Position numbers and translations under genes: made by a program. A stretch of DNA of 64,000 bases from Pyronema omphalodes (Eukaryota; Ascomycota; Pezizomycetes; Pezizales; Pyronemataceae), in contig JAJJXM010000007.1 in NCBI GenBank assembly GCA_024516155.1, forward strand, positions 620,001 through 684,000, given 5' to 3'. The number at the start of each line of letters is the position of its first letter. Positions within the stretch are counted from its first letter, which is position 1. Positions 1-11,906 of this stretch are shown piece by piece. The notes beneath the pieces were generated by a model, which worked only from the letters and a program-made list of their open reading frames with translations, did not search any database and was not told the origin of the DNA.

Positions 1-1
1 C

Positions 2-112
2 TGGGAGGATGAGTTGCTGCAGGTGGTTTTTGATTTTCCTCTATTTCGATCTGTCCTATATCAAACACTCTCTAATTTTCATTCGCGGGTATCCCAGGGG
101 GATTTGGTATGA
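2..112 (+). CDS. possible 3' end of an unidentified gene (partial)
   Basis: The window opens in an open frame of 36 codons ending in TGA at 110-112. Its translation looks protein-like (alternating hydrophobic and charged residues, e.g. DELLQVVFDFPLFRSVLYQ), so it may be the last exon of a gene lying to the left. The stretch is too short to identify and could be chance. Confidence 0.22.
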   Translation, partial: WEDELLQVVFDFPLFRSVLYQTLSNFHSRVSQGDLV

Positions 113-1354
113 TATCAGGATTGTAATCAGCAAGATCAAGTGAAGCATGAGGTTCATAGGAAAATATTTTGTTTTAATTTTTACTATTTTTGCTAAGCGG
201 TGGAACATATTATATCGTCCGGTGGCTGTAATCAATGTTTAACCTTCTTTTCTGTTTTCAACCTTTCTTTTAACTGCAATTTATTTTTCGCGGTTTGTTC
301 TATATGCGTTATAGACGCTCGAGATAACATTCCCCGTGACAATACATACCACCTTCTGGCTGTATGTTTAAAATTGATCAAGAAACAAGAAGCAACACTT
401 GCGGTTGTTGATAATTTAAGAGGAAGTGTTATGAGGAGACATTATTGGTATAATTACTGTGATTACACTGATTACCAAAATTTCTGCTAGAGTACTAGAA
501 TACCATGCAGATACTGAGGCCAAAAACGAAATCTTTGAACGGCCACGCAGTATACACCACTAATTCACGTCGTCAAAATTTCATGGTAATATGAAATATT
601 ACAATAGTACGGATTTTACTGGGCGCAGGGGCTGATACCAAAATCTGAGGCGAAGGATTGCTGGGACATCTGGCAGGACGCAATCACATCGAACCGTCCG
701 GCTCTGATAAGAATTATACGGGTATAGTGTGATTAATGTTAAAAAGGGTTGCTAGGAGCGAGGGCTTTATTAAAGGATAGAGAAGAATCCATAGCAGCGT
801 ATTTAATTAGAAAAGCTCTAAGGGAATGAATTGTTGTCGATGAGAATTATCTTCTCCGCATATATTGATTAGAAGCAACTAGATACACTCAAGAACAGAG
901 CTAGTCCGAGGGGTAAGGGAGGGCAACAAATAATAAATACTTGTAAAAGCTAATATTTCTACTATCTGAATTCTGGAGTTTTTTACTTTATTCTTCTTGC
1001 AGCATTTACCTGAGAAATGTGTGGTAATTACACGCGCAGCGCAATGTTGTGTAACAGTAAGATGCAGTACCAACAGATTAAAAGGATGCGTCGTAAATCT
1101 ACGATAAGACTGTAGAAATGTCGTAGAGGGAGCAAGGGGAGTACATAGCACCGGTGTTATGAACGAGAATTATTTAAATACGAAATATGCGACAGAATTC
1201 GTAGTACGTATAAAAGAACATAACATCAAACCCATCATCTGGCACTAGAAGTACCTAATCCAACCCTCCTTAAGACTCCTAATTACACCCCCATTTCCTC
1301 GTTGGATCATCTTTACGATAAAATGAATACAGAAACTCCCAAGGCAATCCCCTT
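113..1354. other. intergenic, no gene seen
   Basis: I see no convincing coding frame, RNA gene or repeat here. It lies between the possible partial gene and the 3' end of YKT6. Short open frames exist on both strands but none has domain-like content or splice-extended continuity. Confidence 0.5.
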
Positions 1355-2063
1355 CTACATGACAACACAGCAAGAGTTTTGCTTCTTCGCCTACAGAGTT
1401 TGTTAGTACCATACTTTATGATTCAAGTATCCACTAGCTCACCTGCTTATAGAACATCTTACTCGAGCTCGACAATGCCTCCGAATCAGCTACCAGCTTA
1501 TCCAAACTCTCACCTCGCTTCATAAGACTCTCGATTGCTGCCAATAGCTCAATCTTTGTCAAATCTATTTGAACTTGAAGCTGCTTGAGAGTATCTGCGT
1601 TGGGATCTTGGAACTGGTTGATAAGGTTCTCTAATTCAGGCATGGAACACCTGACATTCTCGGTTTTCCAGGACTGGTCACGCCCAGCCAAAAAGTCATC
1701 GGCAATCTTTGCTATCAGACGATGGGCTACTAATTTATCGTATTCTCCGTCGCAAATCGCCACTGTGGAAAACCCCTCAGGTCGACGGAAGGTGTGGAAA
1801 GAGTATGATTCTTTATCAATCGTTGTACGCGAACCAACTTCTTGTCGCTCGGCAATTGTGACACTGATCATCTTCATGAACTCCAGCGCCGGCGCTCGCT
1901 GGAAATAGTTGAGACTGTCGAGTTTCTGGGCAGAGGCGAGCTCAAAGCCATTGCCCTTGGCATTAGGGTCCGACTGAACGGGGGTGCGAATAACCTACAG
2001 GCGATTAGAGAGGTTAACGCGAGGATGAGAAAAGTAATTTACCGCGAGGTAGTATAATTTCAT
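1355..2063 (-). CDS. YKT6: R-SNARE Ykt6 (longin-domain, prenylated v-SNARE)
   Basis: Minus-strand gene with three exons, 2063-2043, 1994-1443 and 1390-1355, giving 202 aa, the usual length of Ykt6. Introns are 2042-1995 (GTAAAT...CTGTAG) and 1442-1391 (GTGAGC...CTGTAG). The protein starts MKLYYLAVIR, the first strand of a longin domain. It continues through the family-typical EFMKMISVTIAERQ segment to a SNARE helix whose zero-layer arginine is in LMKRGESLD. The tiny last exon encodes AKKQNSCCVVM, the conserved double-cysteine tail: the first Cys is palmitoylated and the CVVM box farnesylated in known Ykt6 proteins. Ykt6 mediates fusion in ER-Golgi, vacuolar and autophagosomal traffic and cycles between cytosol and membrane. 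All exons join in phase and the first and last exons are forced by conservation. Confidence 0.95.
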
Positions 2064-3587
2064 ATTGGCAAACTTGTGGAGTCGTGGGGAGCGTGAAGAG
2101 CGTGGAGGGACGTGGAGGGGTCAATCGTGAGGTGCGTTGTGACGAGGCGCGAAAGCTACAGTAGCATAGCTGTCCGGTGCAACTGGTGTCCTTCGGCGTC
2201 ACGTGCGTTGACCACCGGGATCGAGATTAGGGATCGCGTCGGCGTCCTGCGAGTCAGCAGGGAGCTTTATATAATGTGGCTGTCTCTCCAGAAACATTGG
2301 GAGTTGGTAGGTTGAAACATTTGGATTGACGTAGCTTCAGAGGTATCAAACGAAGAATGTAATCGGAAAATACCCCGCTTCGGTGCTTGCCCCCGCTTCA
2401 CTGGTATTGATTGCTATGTTGACATAGTATATTGATGGCGTTGATAATTCGAGAAAGATAGTAACCTTGGAAGAATCAATCACTTCTTACCCCACATTTC
2501 CCCGTCGAGGTGTGTCTAGAGTCTCCGCGCAGTCGATTACTGAGAAAATGGACGGCCTTGATGTAGGCTAACTAACGGGAGGGAGCAAGACAAGCCGAGA
2601 GAGTTCTCATGATTCTGACAGGATTCATTTGATTTCCGTTCACAACAAAAGGAAGCCCGGAACCCAAACAGAAACTCGAGCGATGGAGTTATAAGGCCAT
2701 GGATTATTTAATCAGTAGAGCCGCAAAACTATTGTTTTTGATTGTTTCTTTTTTTACTCCATTAGACGTATGTATTCATGCACAGACAATGTGAGGAGCT
2801 AAGGTCAGAAAACAGAAACGTGGTTCCATAAATCGGTATTGATAATTCACTCTTCATCAATGTTAATGAAGGTAAAAGCAAGATTTAAAACGACAATGCT
2901 ATCGAGGTATGATTATCAGAATAAGACGAAAAATGAGACGAAAGATTAATGAGTCCACTTTTTAGGGGTTTACGAGATCATTCACTGATCATTTATCCTA
3001 CGTACATAGTGATTATGGTAATTATTAGGGGCGATCGGGGACACATAATATAATCTCTTCATGTAGAAGAAAATAAGTCTCTCAATGGATTGAGTGGTAT
3101 CATAGGTTTGTTGTTATAATGCGAGAGCTTCGGGCTAGTACATGGTTGACGTTCCCCAGTAAAGAAACGTCGCTGCGCGCCCCACTATAAGAGCCGCATG
3201 GCCTGTGTCGAGCTTTATTTTGTTGATGTCATTGAAAATGTACCGATTCGATCAAGACGTCGGAAATATGCCATGGATTTTTTTGCTGAAAAAGCCCGGG
3301 TAGACATAATTGGAGAATCATGTAGAGTAATGTTGCCCGGTCCGAACTGTGGGGTATCATCGCGAAAAATTTCCGGGAAATTGCCGAAGAACCTGATATG
3401 CAACACATGCAACCGCAACCATGTCATTACAGTAGATATCAATTCAAACTCCAAACCCCGGCGCGCCGGCATATGTACAACAATGAGACCAATGGTTCTA
3501 AAATTTTAATGGTACAACATCGAATGCAGACTGCATGTCCCCTCTAGCCTATAACCCATGATCGACTTTTTTGTAGGCGCAGAACAT
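2064..3587. other. intergenic region between YKT6 and COX8
   Basis: The stretch holds the YKT6 promoter at its left side and the COX8 terminator region at its right side. Open frames of about 60-100 codons on both strands between 2112 and 3509 have no recognisable motif and overlap each other, so I do not call a gene. No tRNA or repeat array was seen. Confidence 0.45.
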
Positions 3588-3880
3588 TTACTGGTTCTTC
3601 TTCAACTGCCAGACGGCGATGGCGAAGGGAAGACCGAATCCGGTAACTACGGACATACATCAGGAATATGGCTTCAAGGCTGGAGGTCGGTAGTGCACAT
3701 ACCGGCGTAAGCAATGAACTTGATGGCGAATCCCTTGGCGAGAGGGTCAAAAGGCAAGTTGGAGCGGGGTCCCTCGGGGTAGTGGTATCCTCCGTTGCGA
3801 GCGGGAGTCGCGTGGAAGTTACGGCGAGGAGCCTGTCTGGCGGCGGCCAAGGCGGTGCGGCGGATGGTTCCGGAGATCAT
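3588..3880 (-). CDS. COX8: cytochrome c oxidase subunit 8 (VIIc type)
   Basis: Two coding exons, 3880-3703 and 3646-3588, encode 78 aa; the intron 3702-3647 (GTATGT...CCGTAG) is phase 1. The protein begins MISGTIRRTALAAARQAPRR, an arginine-rich amphipathic mitochondrial presequence. It has a likely cleavage zone near FHATPARNGG and then the short mature subunit: a NLPFDP segment, one transmembrane helix (about residues 52-73) and a basic WQLKKNQ end. That order (presequence, polar N-arm, single helix, LKK tail) is the yeast Cox8/animal COX7C pattern, a small subunit of complex IV in the inner membrane. The start at 3880 is chosen because it gives the presequence. Upstream in-frame codons belong to a probable leader intron. 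The gene is divergent from MTR4. Confidence 0.87.
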
Positions 3881-4364
3881 ATCTTCAGTTGGGGTCAGAA
3901 AACTGTACAGCCGATGCTTCGAGACCCATCGAAATTCGCATGATTGAAGGCGGAGGGAGAGGTGCACATACCGACGGTGTTTGAGGTTGCGAGATTGAGT
4001 GGAGATGGGCGAACGTTGGAACGGAGCGATGGATGGTGGGTTCTTCGGATAGAATCGTGCCATTGATGCGTGAAGCGCTGAGTCATTCCTCAATATGCAC
4101 ACTATCAGCGTACAAATAATCCTGACATGAAGCCTCGATCGATGGTCTGCATTACTGCCCTAAAATGGAACTATCTCCCTTACCTGATCGGGTTAGACTT
4201 CCAATAAAGAGGGCACTAGTGAGTTAAGTTTTGGATGTCGCGCTTTCTCAAACTTCGTCCAGATCATTGTGAAGCAGCCGCCAGCCATATCTACCAACAA
4301 GCTCCGCGATTACCTTTGTCGACTGGCCTCCCGCACTTGATCAGGGCGGACGCGCACTACAACA
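3881..4364. promoter_or_regulatory. shared divergent promoter region COX8/MTR4, with a 5'UTR intron of COX8
   Basis: The two genes start 484 bases apart in opposite directions. On the COX8 side a probable leader intron runs from 3971 to 3903 (GTATGTGCAC donor, CTGTACAG acceptor). Its first ten bases equal the start of the COX8 coding intron. No TATA box is obvious. A bidirectional promoter is inferred from spacing only. Confidence 0.5.
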
Positions 4365-7300
4365 ATGTTCGACGACGAGTTGTTCGATGTCTTCGGTGAA
4401 GACGCTCAGCAGCAACCCAAGCCGGAAGCTGCTGAGGCAGAGCGAAGACCGAGGACGGAACGCAGCAAAAAGCGACATGCCAATGGTACCGCACAGGTTG
4501 AGGACCCCATGGTACTGGACACAGCACCAACTAAATCTGCCGACAATGAACCCCAGCAAGAGGTCCCACCATCAGCAAAGCGTCAGCGTCGTGCTTCTGG
4601 TGCTGCAGCCGACCCCATTGTCACGGATGCCTACGAAGTCGAGGCTGTACGAGAGGTACCTGCCGTCGCCGGATTGACTTCACAAGACACAGAGGGACAG
4701 TCTGTTGTTATGAAACACCAAGTGCGACACCAAGTTGCTTTACCACCAGACTACAAATACCAACCAATCGAAAACCACGTCTTCGCAGATCCCCCCGCTC
4801 GTTCATATGGATTTACCTTGGATCCTTTCCAGGCAACATCAGTAGCAGCTATTGAGCGTGGAGAGAGTGTCTTAGTCAGTGCGCATACTTCTGCTGGAAA
4901 AACTGTGGTAGCCGAGTACGCCATTGCGCAGAGTTTGCGTGACAACCAGAGAGTGATCTACACCAGTCCTATTAAGGCACTGAGTAACCAAAAATTCCGA
5001 GAGTTTACGGCAGAATTTGGTGATGTTGGACTGATGACCGGTGATGTAACCATCAACCCGTCAGCTACATGTTTGGTCATGACAACCGAAATTTTGCGAT
5101 CCATGCTGTACCGTGGATCCGAAGTTATGAGAGAAGTGCAGTGGGTCATCTTCGACGAGATTCATTACATGAGAGACAAGGCTCGTGGTGTCGTTTGGGA
5201 AGAGACAATCATTCTTCTTCCGGACAAGGTCAGATACGTCTTTTTGTCCGCTACAATCCCCAATGCAATGCAGTTTGCAGAGTGGATTTGTAAAACACAC
5301 AGTCAGCCATGCCACGTAGTATACACAGATTTCAGACCTACACCTCTTCAGAACTACTTGTTCCCCTCTGGTGCAGATGGAATTCACTTGGTTGTTGACG
5401 AGAAGGGTGTATTCCGGGAGGACAATTTTCAGAAGGCTATGGGCTCGTTGGGAGATGCTCACGGAGAGGACCCATCAAATCCCAATGCTAGGCGTGGCAA
5501 GGGCAAGAACAAGTGGGAAGTGAAGAAGGGTGGAAACAAGGGTAATCTTGTGATTCAAAATTGAAGCTTAATTTACTAATTTTTTTCTCAACAGGACCTT
5601 CCGATATTTACAAGATCGTTAAAATGATCATGATCAAGAACTACAACCCTGTTATTGTTTTCTCATTCAGCAAGCGTGAGTGTGAGGCCTACGCTCTGCA
5701 AATGAGTCAACTTGCGTTTAACGACGATTCGGAAAAGGCCATGGTCACCAAGGTCTTCGAGAACGCTATCAGTGCGTTGTCCGAGGAAGACCGTGGATTG
5801 TCCCAAATTCAACATATCCTACCTCTTCTCCGCCGTGGTATCGGCATCCATCACTCGGGTCTTCTTCCTATTCTCAAGGAGGTCATTGAGATTCTCTTCC
5901 AGGAGGGATTAATCAAGGTCCTTTTTGCTACCGAGACTTTCTCCATTGGTCTTAACATGCCTGCAAAGACTGTCGTTTTCACAAGTTTGCGCAAGTTTGA
6001 CGGAAAGGAACAGCGATGGATTTCCCCTTCTGAGTTCGTGCAGATGGCTGGTCGTGCTGGTCGTCGTGGATTGGACGACCGTGGTATTGTCATTCTTATG
6101 ATTGACGAAAAGATGGAGCCCCAGGCTGCTCGTGACATTGTCAAGGGAGAGCACGACCGCTTGAACTCAGCTTTCTACCTCGGATACAACATGATCTTGA
6201 ACTTGATCAGAGTTGAGGGTATCTCTCCCGAGTTCATGCTCGAGAGATGTTTCTACCAATTCCAGAATACCGCCGGTGTTTCAGGACTTGAGAAAGGTAG
6301 GACTTTGTTTTAAGCAACAGATGTTATTATGCTAATTTAACAATAGAGCTCGTCGAGTTGGAGAACGAGAAGGTTTCCATGGTGATTGAGGATGAGGCTA
6401 CAGTCCGGGAATACTACGACCTACGACAGAGGCTTGACCAGTACGGAAAGGACATGAGAGATGTCATTAACCACCCTAGCTATTGCCTGAAATTCATGCA
6501 GCCTGGGCGATTAGTCAGGATTAAGTACAAGGGAATGGAGTACGGATGGGGTGCAGTGGTTAACTACCAGAGGCGTATTGTCCGTGGAAAGGTATTATTT
6601 CTCAATCATAATTTATTTCTGAACTATTACTAATTTAACTAGGAGGAGTTGCCCCCCCAGGAAAGCTACATCGTGGACGTTCTCCTCCAGGTAGCACAAG
6701 ACTCCCCACCTGCATCAAGGACCAACCCCGACCTTCCTGCCGGTCTTTTGCCCCCAGCCGAGGGAGATGAGGGTAAGCCAGAGGTTATTCCTGTGCTTCT
6801 CTCCTGCCTTGACGCCATCTCCGGAGTCCGCATCTTCCTCCCTACCGACCTCAAACCTCTCGACCAGCGTATTCTTACGAAGAAGAACATTGACGAAGTC
6901 AAGCGTCGTTTCGGCGATGGAATCTCCATTCTTGACCCCGTAGAAAGCATGAAGATCACCGACGAATCCTTCAAAGCCCTTCTTCGTAAGATCGAAGTCC
7001 TCGAATCGAAGATCCTCTCGAACCCTCTCCACAACTCCCCTCGTCTCCCTGATCTCTACAGTAAATTCAAGCACAAGCAAGAAATCGTAGAAAAGATCAA
7101 AGCCACCAAGAAGAAGATCTCTCAGGCACACTCTATCATGCAGCTTGACGAGCTCAAGTGCAGAAAGCGTGTTCTCCGTCGTCTTGGATTCATCTCAGAG
7201 ACCGATGTCGTCCAGCTTAAGGCCCGTGTTGCTTGCGAAATTTCTTCCGGTGATGAATTGCTTCTCGCTGAGCTTCTCTTCAACCGTGTCTTCAACGAGC

Positions 7301-7786
7301 TCACCCCCGAGCAATGTGCAGCGCTTCTGTCTTGTTTCGTGTTCGAGGAGAAGTCCAAGAACGAGGATAAGCTTAGTGAGGAGCTTCAGAAGCCTTTCAA
7401 CGAGCTACAAGCCCAGGCTAAGCTCATTGCTAAGGTCTCTGCTGAGTCTAAACTTGCTATTACGGAGGAGGACTATTTACTAGGATTCAAGCCTCAGCTT
7501 ATGCCGATTGTCTATGAATGGTCAAAGGGAGCTTCCTTTGCTGCTATCTGCAAAATGACAGATGTTTATGAGGGATCGTTGATTCGTATGTTTAGACGTT
7601 TGGAGGAGTTGTTGAGACAGATGGCACAGGCTTCAAAAGTTATGGGATCCGAGGAGTTGGAGAAAAAGTTTGAGGAGGCGTTGTCAAAGGTTAAGAGAGG
7701 TATGGTTATCCCTTCTTGAAATATATTGATGATGATGAAGCTAACTTGAGACAGATATCGTTGCGGCCGCTTCGCTATATTTGTAG
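4365..7786 (+). CDS. MTR4: exosome-assisting RNA helicase Mtr4 (Ski2-like DExH helicase)
   Basis: Five exons (4365-5541, 5595-6296, 6347-6591, 6643-7699, 7755-7786) give 1,070 aa, close to yeast Mtr4. Domains in order are: an acidic disordered N-terminus; a RecA1 domain with Walker A AHTSAGKT (about residues 172-179), DEIH box (about 264) and SAT motif FLSATIPN; a RecA2 domain with motif [12 protein letters not shown] (about 541); the arch/KOW insertion; and a C-terminal DSHCT helical domain. Mtr4 unwinds RNA for the nuclear exosome and is the helicase of TRAMP-type complexes. The last intron (7700-7754, branch GCTAAC, acceptor GACAG) restores the family tail [10 protein letters not shown]; reading through it gives an atypical stop four codons later. 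A QMAGRAG-containing Ski2 helicase could also be Ski2 itself, but overall length and tail fit Mtr4. Confidence 0.96.
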
Positions 7787-8905
7787 GCGAATAACATGGG
7801 ATGAGAGAAAGAGTTTGCTTGTGAGGAGTTATGAAAGTTTATTTTTTTTTTCTTTTTCTTATTTTGCACAAAAGAATGTCATCGCGTCCTTGTTTTTTTA
7901 TCCCCGGATACAGTGTTTCTTATTAATGGAAGTTTGGTACTTTTGGGCCACCTGATGAAATGGATGATATTTCTAGCGATTTGAAAAACTTGGATTGTGG
8001 TATACGAAACTTACATGGATTTTCAAAGTGTTTTTCCCCCTAAAACTATTACAGAACATTCTGCACTTTGTATAAAAAACTTCCATTGAAAATCAACGTT
8101 AACCCCATTGATAAAATAAATCCAAATCGCCCTTTTATGCACTGTCTTCTCTTTTCTCGTTTGCTCAAATCCATAGTCTTTAAAAGCAACAATATCTTTC
8201 CATATTCCGAAACTGCAACATACCTAATCCTGAGCAAAAAAACACACATGATGTACTCATTATTATCCCAAGTCCCGGTTCTTCAATACTGATTCAGCCA
8301 TAAAAACTCACAGATATTCTTCATTTTGCCAAAAGTATGCACACTACTGCTAGTCGTCAGCATCTCAACGGCTATCGGAAAAACATTAATAAAAGCGCCA
8401 ATAAAAAGGTGATCCATGAAATCGACCCTCGTGTAATTTTGCGATTCGGTTGCAATTGTTACTCATTCCTTTCCAAGCCCAGGGCTGGAAAAAGTTTTGA
8501 TTGTGCCTGTTTTAACAAGTGACGGAACAATCACAAAATAGAGAGATAGTTAACAGCGGCGGTGGCACAGCCTATGCATCTATAATGACTTTTCTTTAAC
8601 TCTCGTATGCCGCATGTCGTAACCTTTAATTTCACAGTTTTCACCATTTTCACATTGCTACGAAATATCTCATCAGCCAAAGGGCGGTTAATTAATGTAA
8701 GATTCCCGGCAGGTGCCTGGGAATAATAATTGATACAATGCCTCTTTACAGCTTTAGACGCAGCGCAGAAAAACAAATGGTATATCAAAAACTGAACGCA
8801 AACAAAACCAACTGTGTCAAAAACAAAACTCATGACACGATACCAGGCAATCAACGCAGAATCCAGCGAACCTCCTCGTTACGCAAAAAACCAAACGATT
8901 ACTAA
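7787..8905. other. convergent intergenic region MTR4/VMA2
   Basis: Both flanking genes end here, so it holds two 3' UTRs and terminators. Sequence is AT-rich with T-runs near 7850. No gene, RNA gene or repeat is evident. Confidence 0.5.
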
Positions 8906-10943
8906 TTACGTCTCAATCAAAGGCTCTTCCTCCGCAGTATCCAGAGTATCTTTAGCGCTAGAGGTGGGCTCCTTTCCTTTACCCTTTCTTTCCGCACGCT
9001 GGTAGAACTCGTTGATGACCTTGGCGGGAATACGATTGAGAAGCTCCTTGGGGTAGATTCTCAACAAACTCCAAGCAAGGTCCAAAGATTCCTCAATATG
9101 ACGGTTTTCGTAAGCTCCCTGAGAGACGAACGATCTTTCGAACTTTTCCAAGAACTCAAGTGAAAGTTTGTCCTCGGAAGATAAGGCCTCCTCTCCGACA
9201 ACTGCCTTCATGGCTGCGGCATCACGTCCAATGGCGTATTTGGCATATAACTGGTTGGATACATCTCCATGGTCCTTACGAGTCATATTTTCTCCAATTG
9301 CGGATTTCATGAGACGAGACAAGGAGGGAAGGACGTTGATTGGAGGGTAGATACCACGGTTGTGGAGCTGCCTATCGACGAAAATCTGTCCTTCGGTAAT
9401 GTATCCAGTCAAGTCGGGAATAGGATGAGTGATATCTTTGAAGGCGTGTCAGTATAAAACCCATCGTATATTATCAAGATTGTGCTTACCATCGTTAGGC
9501 ATAGTCAAAATGGGGATCTGGGTGATGGAACCGTTACGTCCCTCGACACGACCAGCACGTTCATAGATGGTCGACAAATCCGTGTACATGTAACCAGGGT
9601 ATCCACGACGTCCAGGAACCTCCTCACGTGCAGCAGAAACCTCGCGAAGGGCATCACAGTAAGACGACAAGTCGGTCAAGATGACCAAAGTGTGTTTCTC
9701 CAACTGGTAGGCGAAGTACTCGGCGGTAGTCAAAGCCAAACGAGGAGTGATGATGCGCTCAATTGTGGGGTCATTTGCCAAGTTCAGGAAGAGCGTCACA
9801 CGCTCTAGTGAGCCGTTCTCCTCGAAGTCACGGATGAAGTAACGACTGGTCTCCAAGTTGACTCCCATAGCACCAAAAACGATAGAGAAGTTGTCCTCGT
9901 GGTCGTCGTGAATTCCCTTGCGGGGCTTGACTAAACTGGCTTGACGGCAAATCTGTGCGGCAATTTCGTTGTGGGGCAGACCAGCGGCGGAGAAAATAGG
10001 AATTTTCTGTCCACGAGCTGAAATCATCGTGAGTTACACATACTTTATTTATGAGCAGTGCAAGAGCTTACCGACTGAGTTCATAGTATCAATAGTGGAG
10101 ATACCAGTCGAAATCATTTCCTCGGGGTAGACACGAGAGTAGGGGTTGATGGGCGATCCGTTGATGTCGAGGTATTCTTCTGCAAACACCTTGGGGCCCT
10201 TGTCGATAGGTCTTCCTGATCCATCGAAGATACGACCCAGCATATCTTCGGAAACAGGAAGCTTCAGGTTCTCTCCAGTAAACTCAACAGTAGTCTTCTG
10301 GGTGTCGACACCGGAAGTTCCCTCAAAAACCTAATTTCATTTCATGAGCCAAGCTTAAATTAAGCTTCATACCGTTCCCAGATCACGAACCTGAACGATA
10401 GCTCTGCTTCCACGGACTTCCAAGACTTGACCAGCACGCTTCGATCCGTCGGGAAGGGTGAGATTGACAATCTGTGCATCACGTCCTTAGCACGTCAAAT
10501 GGTGTGGCGCATTCGTGGGCTGCGAACCTCATTGAAACGGGGATATTTGACATTGTCTAAAGGCTAATATCAGCTTGCATGTTCGCCTATCTTCCCCTAG
10601 CTCTATTGTAGCTTCTTGCGCAGTATAGAAGCTTTCCGTGGTCCCGGTCCGGGCGGGATGCGGGGAAAGACTGGCATACCAAGAATAACTAGTGGTCCGT
10701 TGACACCAGTAACAGTGTTGTATTCGGTTCTAGGGTTAAGCTGGATCAATTAGGATTGAATTATGTGAGCATACTATCGAGAACATACTGCGTAGTTTCG
10801 CGTTGCGGCAGAAGCGTTAATCTCAAAGGCCTATTGATGTGAACTGGTTAGCTACGTTGTTGCTATGCTGTGCACCGGGCAAAACAACAGGGAAAGGGCG
10901 CACAACAGACCTCCCTGGCTGTCATTCTTGGGTCGGAAACCAT
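8906..10943 (-). CDS. VMA2: V-type proton ATPase subunit B
   Basis: Eight exons on the minus strand (10943-10911, 10830-10789, 10740-10680, 10556-10528, 10471-10391, 10330-10072, 10017-9490, 9435-8906) encode 520 aa, the normal length. The start [11 protein letters not shown] fits the fungal family. Diagnostic segments are [81 protein letters not shown] and a C-terminal acidic tail. Subunit B is the non-catalytic nucleotide-binding subunit alternating with subunit A in the V1 head that acidifies the vacuole. Exon order and phase are forced by conservation. Three donors are unusual (GTCTGT at 10910, GTTCGC at 10527, GTTCGT at 10390). For the last, a GTATGA donor at 10372 would insert five residues before VFEGTSG and leave a 42-base intron, so I prefer GTTCGT. 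Confidence 0.96.
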
Positions 10944-11906
10944 GTTTGTGGGATCTCCGGCTGTATCAACGATTTGGCGGATATGGTGTTGTGGTTGATG
11001 GGAGGTTGGGCGTTGGTGAGGTATAGGTCGGTTTAGCTCAAGAAATGACGAAGCAGGCGGGATCCTGGAGGTGCAGCTGCCATGCATGCAACCCTTGAAA
11101 TCTTATCTAATCTTATCATGCGAGTCGGCTACATATTTGTATGACGATGAGGCTTAGAGTAGGGTGGGATATCTTATCTCCGATCGGATCTCATCACACG
11201 CGTAAAGCGATTCCGGAGCGGGGGCTAGTCGATGCGGATTAATGGCGGGGAGTTGCATGATGAGTCCAAAAATTATTCGAAGATCTGTGTATGATGCACC
11301 ATACGAAGCCGAATCGAGTATTCTTCACAATACAAAATGTTTAACTGAACAAATTATCAAGTGCTGCAATTCCTTCGTCTCGCGGACGACGCGGAATCGG
11401 CTAAACGATAACATGCGGCAATGAGCCACCATGACGGGAGCGGCTAGGAGTTCTGATTCCATCTTCCAACCCGTCATACGAATTAGCATCGTTTCTCCAC
11501 ACTCAGCATCCCACAACGAACCTCGACAGCCCATTTTGGACCCTTTCAAATTTCCACAAGTTTCCTCCTGAATAGACTATTTGGCTACTTTACTTTGGCC
11601 ATTTATCTACCATTTCTAACATCACCCTCTCTACGTCCCACATCCCACTGCGAACCTCTACAGCGACCTTTGGGCACACGTACTCCTACCATTAGAAGTG
11701 TCCTGTATAGACCACTACCACACGATTACTGGCTGACATCCTACCCTCAAGTCCAACATTCTATTGCAAATCCTGAAAGCTACCTTCGGACACTGATATT
11801 GCCGTAATCAATCTTCAACAAACGATTTACCTACTTGGCATTCCACGGTTACTTGCAACAACATATCGTCGAGTGATTAACTTCCGAAACCTATTCAACC
11901 TTACAA
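10944..11906. promoter_or_regulatory. divergent promoter region VMA2/HEL2
   Basis: The two genes face away from each other across 963 bases. The HEL2-proximal half (from about 11275) is duplicated near the right edge of the window, which marks it as part of the HEL2 unit. No specific operator sequence was recognised. Confidence 0.5.
11275..11790 (+). repeat. HEL2 upstream block, left copy (duplicated at 63352-63845)
   Basis: From TGTGTATGATGCACCATACG onward this block aligns base by base with 63352-63845, including GAATCGAGTATTCTTCACAA and the run around CAATGAGCCACC. It is the presumed promoter and leader of HEL2. The copy near the window end has the same orientation and shows many substitutions and small indels. 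Confidence 0.85.

Noticed and set aside
3198..3509. Overlapping open frames on both strands
   Set aside because: No motif, no splice support; probably chance.
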